Below are positions 62,784-64,000 of a DNA stretch of 64,000 nt, one piece after another. The stretch covers positions 2,666,001 through 2,730,000 of the forward strand of contig NZ_CP093340.1 in assembly GCF_022637415.1 (NCBI RefSeq). Reading direction: 5' to 3'. The stretch is from Luteimonas sp. S4-F44. Lineage in GTDB: Bacteria; Pseudomonadota; Gammaproteobacteria; Xanthomonadales; Xanthomonadaceae. Below the pieces are notes generated by a model that saw nothing but the letters and a program-made list of their open reading frames with translations, searched no databases and was not told the origin of the DNA. The position numbers were made by a program, and so were the translations under genes. Position 1 is the stretch's first letter. Each line of letters opens with the position of its first letter.

Positions 62784-63428
62784 TCAGCCCACCGCCGCGA
62801 CCAGCGCGGCCGGCGAGTCGACAACGAGGTCGGCGCCGGCCTGGCGCAATTCGTCGGCCGAGCCGAAGCCCCACAGCACGCCGATCGCGCGCATCCGGTG
62901 CTGGCGCGCGCCCTCCATGTCCATGCGCCGGTCGCCGATCATCGTGCAGCGCGCGGCCGGGAGCGCCAGCCGCGACAGCGCTTCGGCGATCAGCTCGCGC
63001 TTGTAACGGCGCACGCCATCGTCGCTGGCGCCGACGATCGTCGAGAACGCATCGCCGAACGGCAACGCCTCGACGATCCGGCGCGCGAAGCGCTCGTTCT
63101 TCGAGGTCACCACCGCCAGCGTGCGGCCGCCTGCCCGCAGGGTCTCGATCGCGTCCGCCACACCGGGATAGACGCTGTGCTCGCGCCAGCCGACCGTGTC
63201 GTAGCGTTCGCGATAGATCGAGATTGCGCGGTCGACCCGGTCGGCATCCCCTCCGAACAGGGCATCGAAGCTGTCGCGCAGCGGCGGGCCAATCCACGGC
63301 AACAGCGTCTCGCGCGGCAGCGACGCATGTCCCAGGGTGTGCAGCGCATGGGCGATACCGCCCAGGATGCCGGGTTCGGAATCGATCAAGGTGCCATCGA
63401 GATCGAAGAACAGCGCATCGCCGCTCAC
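62784..63428 (-). CDS. HAD-superfamily phosphatase (Gph/PgmB-like)
   Basis: A 214-residue HAD hydrolase. [20 protein letters not shown] has nucleophile Asp9 and Asp11, [17 protein letters not shown] has the motif II Thr/Ser, [11 protein letters not shown] the Lys, and [17 protein letters not shown] the last acidic pair. A cap of the phosphoglycolate phosphatase type lies between. It may remove phosphoglycolate or a sugar phosphate side product of glycolysis, which would suit its place between pgk and pyk. It starts at GTG 63428, overlapping the pgk stop by 4 bases (GTGA), so it is translationally coupled. Confidence 0.9.
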   Translation of the reverse strand: MSGDALFFDLDGTLIDSEPGILGGIAHALHTLGHASLPRETLLPWIGPPLRDSFDALFGGDADRVDRAISIYRERYDTVGWREHSVYPGVADAIETLRAGGRTLAVVTSKNERFARRIVEALPFGDAFSTIVGASDDGVRRYKRELIAEALSRLALPAARCTMIGDRRMDMEGARQHRMRAIGVLWGFGSADELRQAGADLVVDSPAALVAAVG

Positions 63429-64000
63429 GCCCCGCGCGCCTCCAGCGCCGCGACCGCCGGCAGCGTCTTGCCTTCGAGGAACTCCAGGAACGCACCGCCG
63501 CCGGTCGAGATATAGGACACGTCGTCGGCGATGCCGTACTTGTCGACCGCCGCCAGCGTGTCACCGCCACCGGCGATCGAGAACGCCTTCGAGGAGGCGA
63601 TCGCGCGCGCCAGCGCTTCGGTGCCGTGACCGAACGCGTCGAACTCGAACACGCCGACCGGGCCATTCCAGACCACGGTGCCGGCGTCGGCGATCATCGC
63701 CGCATAGCGCTTCGCGGTGTCCGGGCCGATGTCGAGAATCATGTCGCCGGCCTCCACCGCGTCCACGGCCTTGACCGTCGCCGGTGCATCGGCCGCGAAG
63801 GCGGGCGCCACCACGACATCGGTGGGCACCGGAATCTCGGCGCCGCGTGACTTGGCATCGGCCATGATCTGCTTCGCGGTCTCGATCAGATCGGTCTCGA
63901 CCAGCGACTTGCCCACGCCGTGTCCGAGCGCGGCGATGAAGGTGTTGGCGATGCCGCCGCCGACGATCAACTGGTCCACCTTGCCCACCAGCGACGACAG
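63425..64000 (-). CDS. pgk: phosphoglycerate kinase, C-terminal part (runs off the window)
   Basis: The last 191 residues of phosphoglycerate kinase; the N-terminal half is beyond base 64000. [49 protein letters not shown] and [20 protein letters not shown] are the C-terminal nucleotide-binding motifs. It transfers phosphate from 1,3-bisphosphoglycerate to ADP. It is upstream of the HAD, pyk and fba genes on the same strand; gap probably lies next upstream, outside the window. Confidence 0.97.
   Translation of the reverse strand: MSSLVGKVDQLIVGGGIANTFIAALGHGVGKSLVETDLIETAKQIMADAKSRGAEIPVPTDVVVAPAFAADAPATVKAVDAVEAGDMILDIGPDTAKRYAAMIADAGTVVWNGPVGVFEFDAFGHGTEALARAIASSKAFSIAGGGDTLAAVDKYGIADDVSYISTGGGAFLEFLEGKTLPAVAALEARGA

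Overview
The window is high-GC, gene-dense DNA from a gammaproteobacterium, most likely family Xanthomonadaceae/Lysobacteraceae (Luteimonas- or Lysobacter-like). The support is the mix of families: TonB-dependent receptors, a lysine-rich histone H1-like protein, an S9 peptidase with a signal peptide, an EstA-type autotransporter, a membrane-anchored Mqo, an SAH riboswitch in front of ahcY, and a GGGGTCAGAGTGCAATT-type inverted repeat that I associate with xanthomonads. The genus is inference. There is no phage, insertion sequence, CRISPR array or rRNA, and only one tRNA gene. Most of it reads as ordinary chromosome.

Layout. 1-5.6 kb: the end of murU, an H1-like DNA-binding protein, about 1 kb without a protein gene that carries an unassigned terminator, then gcvH, gcvT and an NfeD/SPFH membrane pair. 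5.7-10 kb: a Fur-type heme-uptake operon (hemP, TonB receptor, HemS-like protein, DUF6607 protein). 10-16.4 kb: aldo/keto reductase, NupC with a PfkB sugar kinase, a lipoprotein, dusB, and a YdjM-like membrane protein. 16.5-25.7 kb: metK, an ATP-grasp/alpha-E/Anbu operon, an S9 peptidase, and ahcY behind an SAH riboswitch. 25.7-33 kb: a probable galactosamine/GalNAc locus (DUF4832 protein and TonB receptor, divergent from kbaZ-agaS), with TTTCGTTT-type repeats between the two arms. 33-40.5 kb: DUF3228 protein, mqo, metF, a DUF4124-like protein, a two-component system, rimK and tRNA-Gly(CCC). 40.5-48.6 kb: autotransporter esterase, thiS and thiG separated by a repeat block, trmB, an SLC13/RCK transporter, a Rieske protein, an FAH-family hydrolase, mscL. 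48.7-57.6 kb: M28 peptidase, TrmH-type methyltransferase, AGCS symporter, GNAT acetyltransferase, RND pump and adaptor. 57.7-64 kb: cysK, a membrane protein with an L7/L12-like segment, a macro-domain protein, and a glycolytic run pgk-HAD-pyk-fba.

How the genes work together. metK makes SAM, ahcY removes SAH and metF supplies methyl-folate, so three steps of the activated-methyl cycle lie here at separate sites, each with its own leader signal. gcvT and gcvH feed the same one-carbon pool. The heme operon, the galactosamine locus and the glycolytic genes each show candidate operators. The least understood multi-gene system is the ATP-grasp/alpha-E/Anbu operon; the best candidate for an undescribed pathway variant is the DUF4832/TonB receptor/kbaZ/agaS locus.
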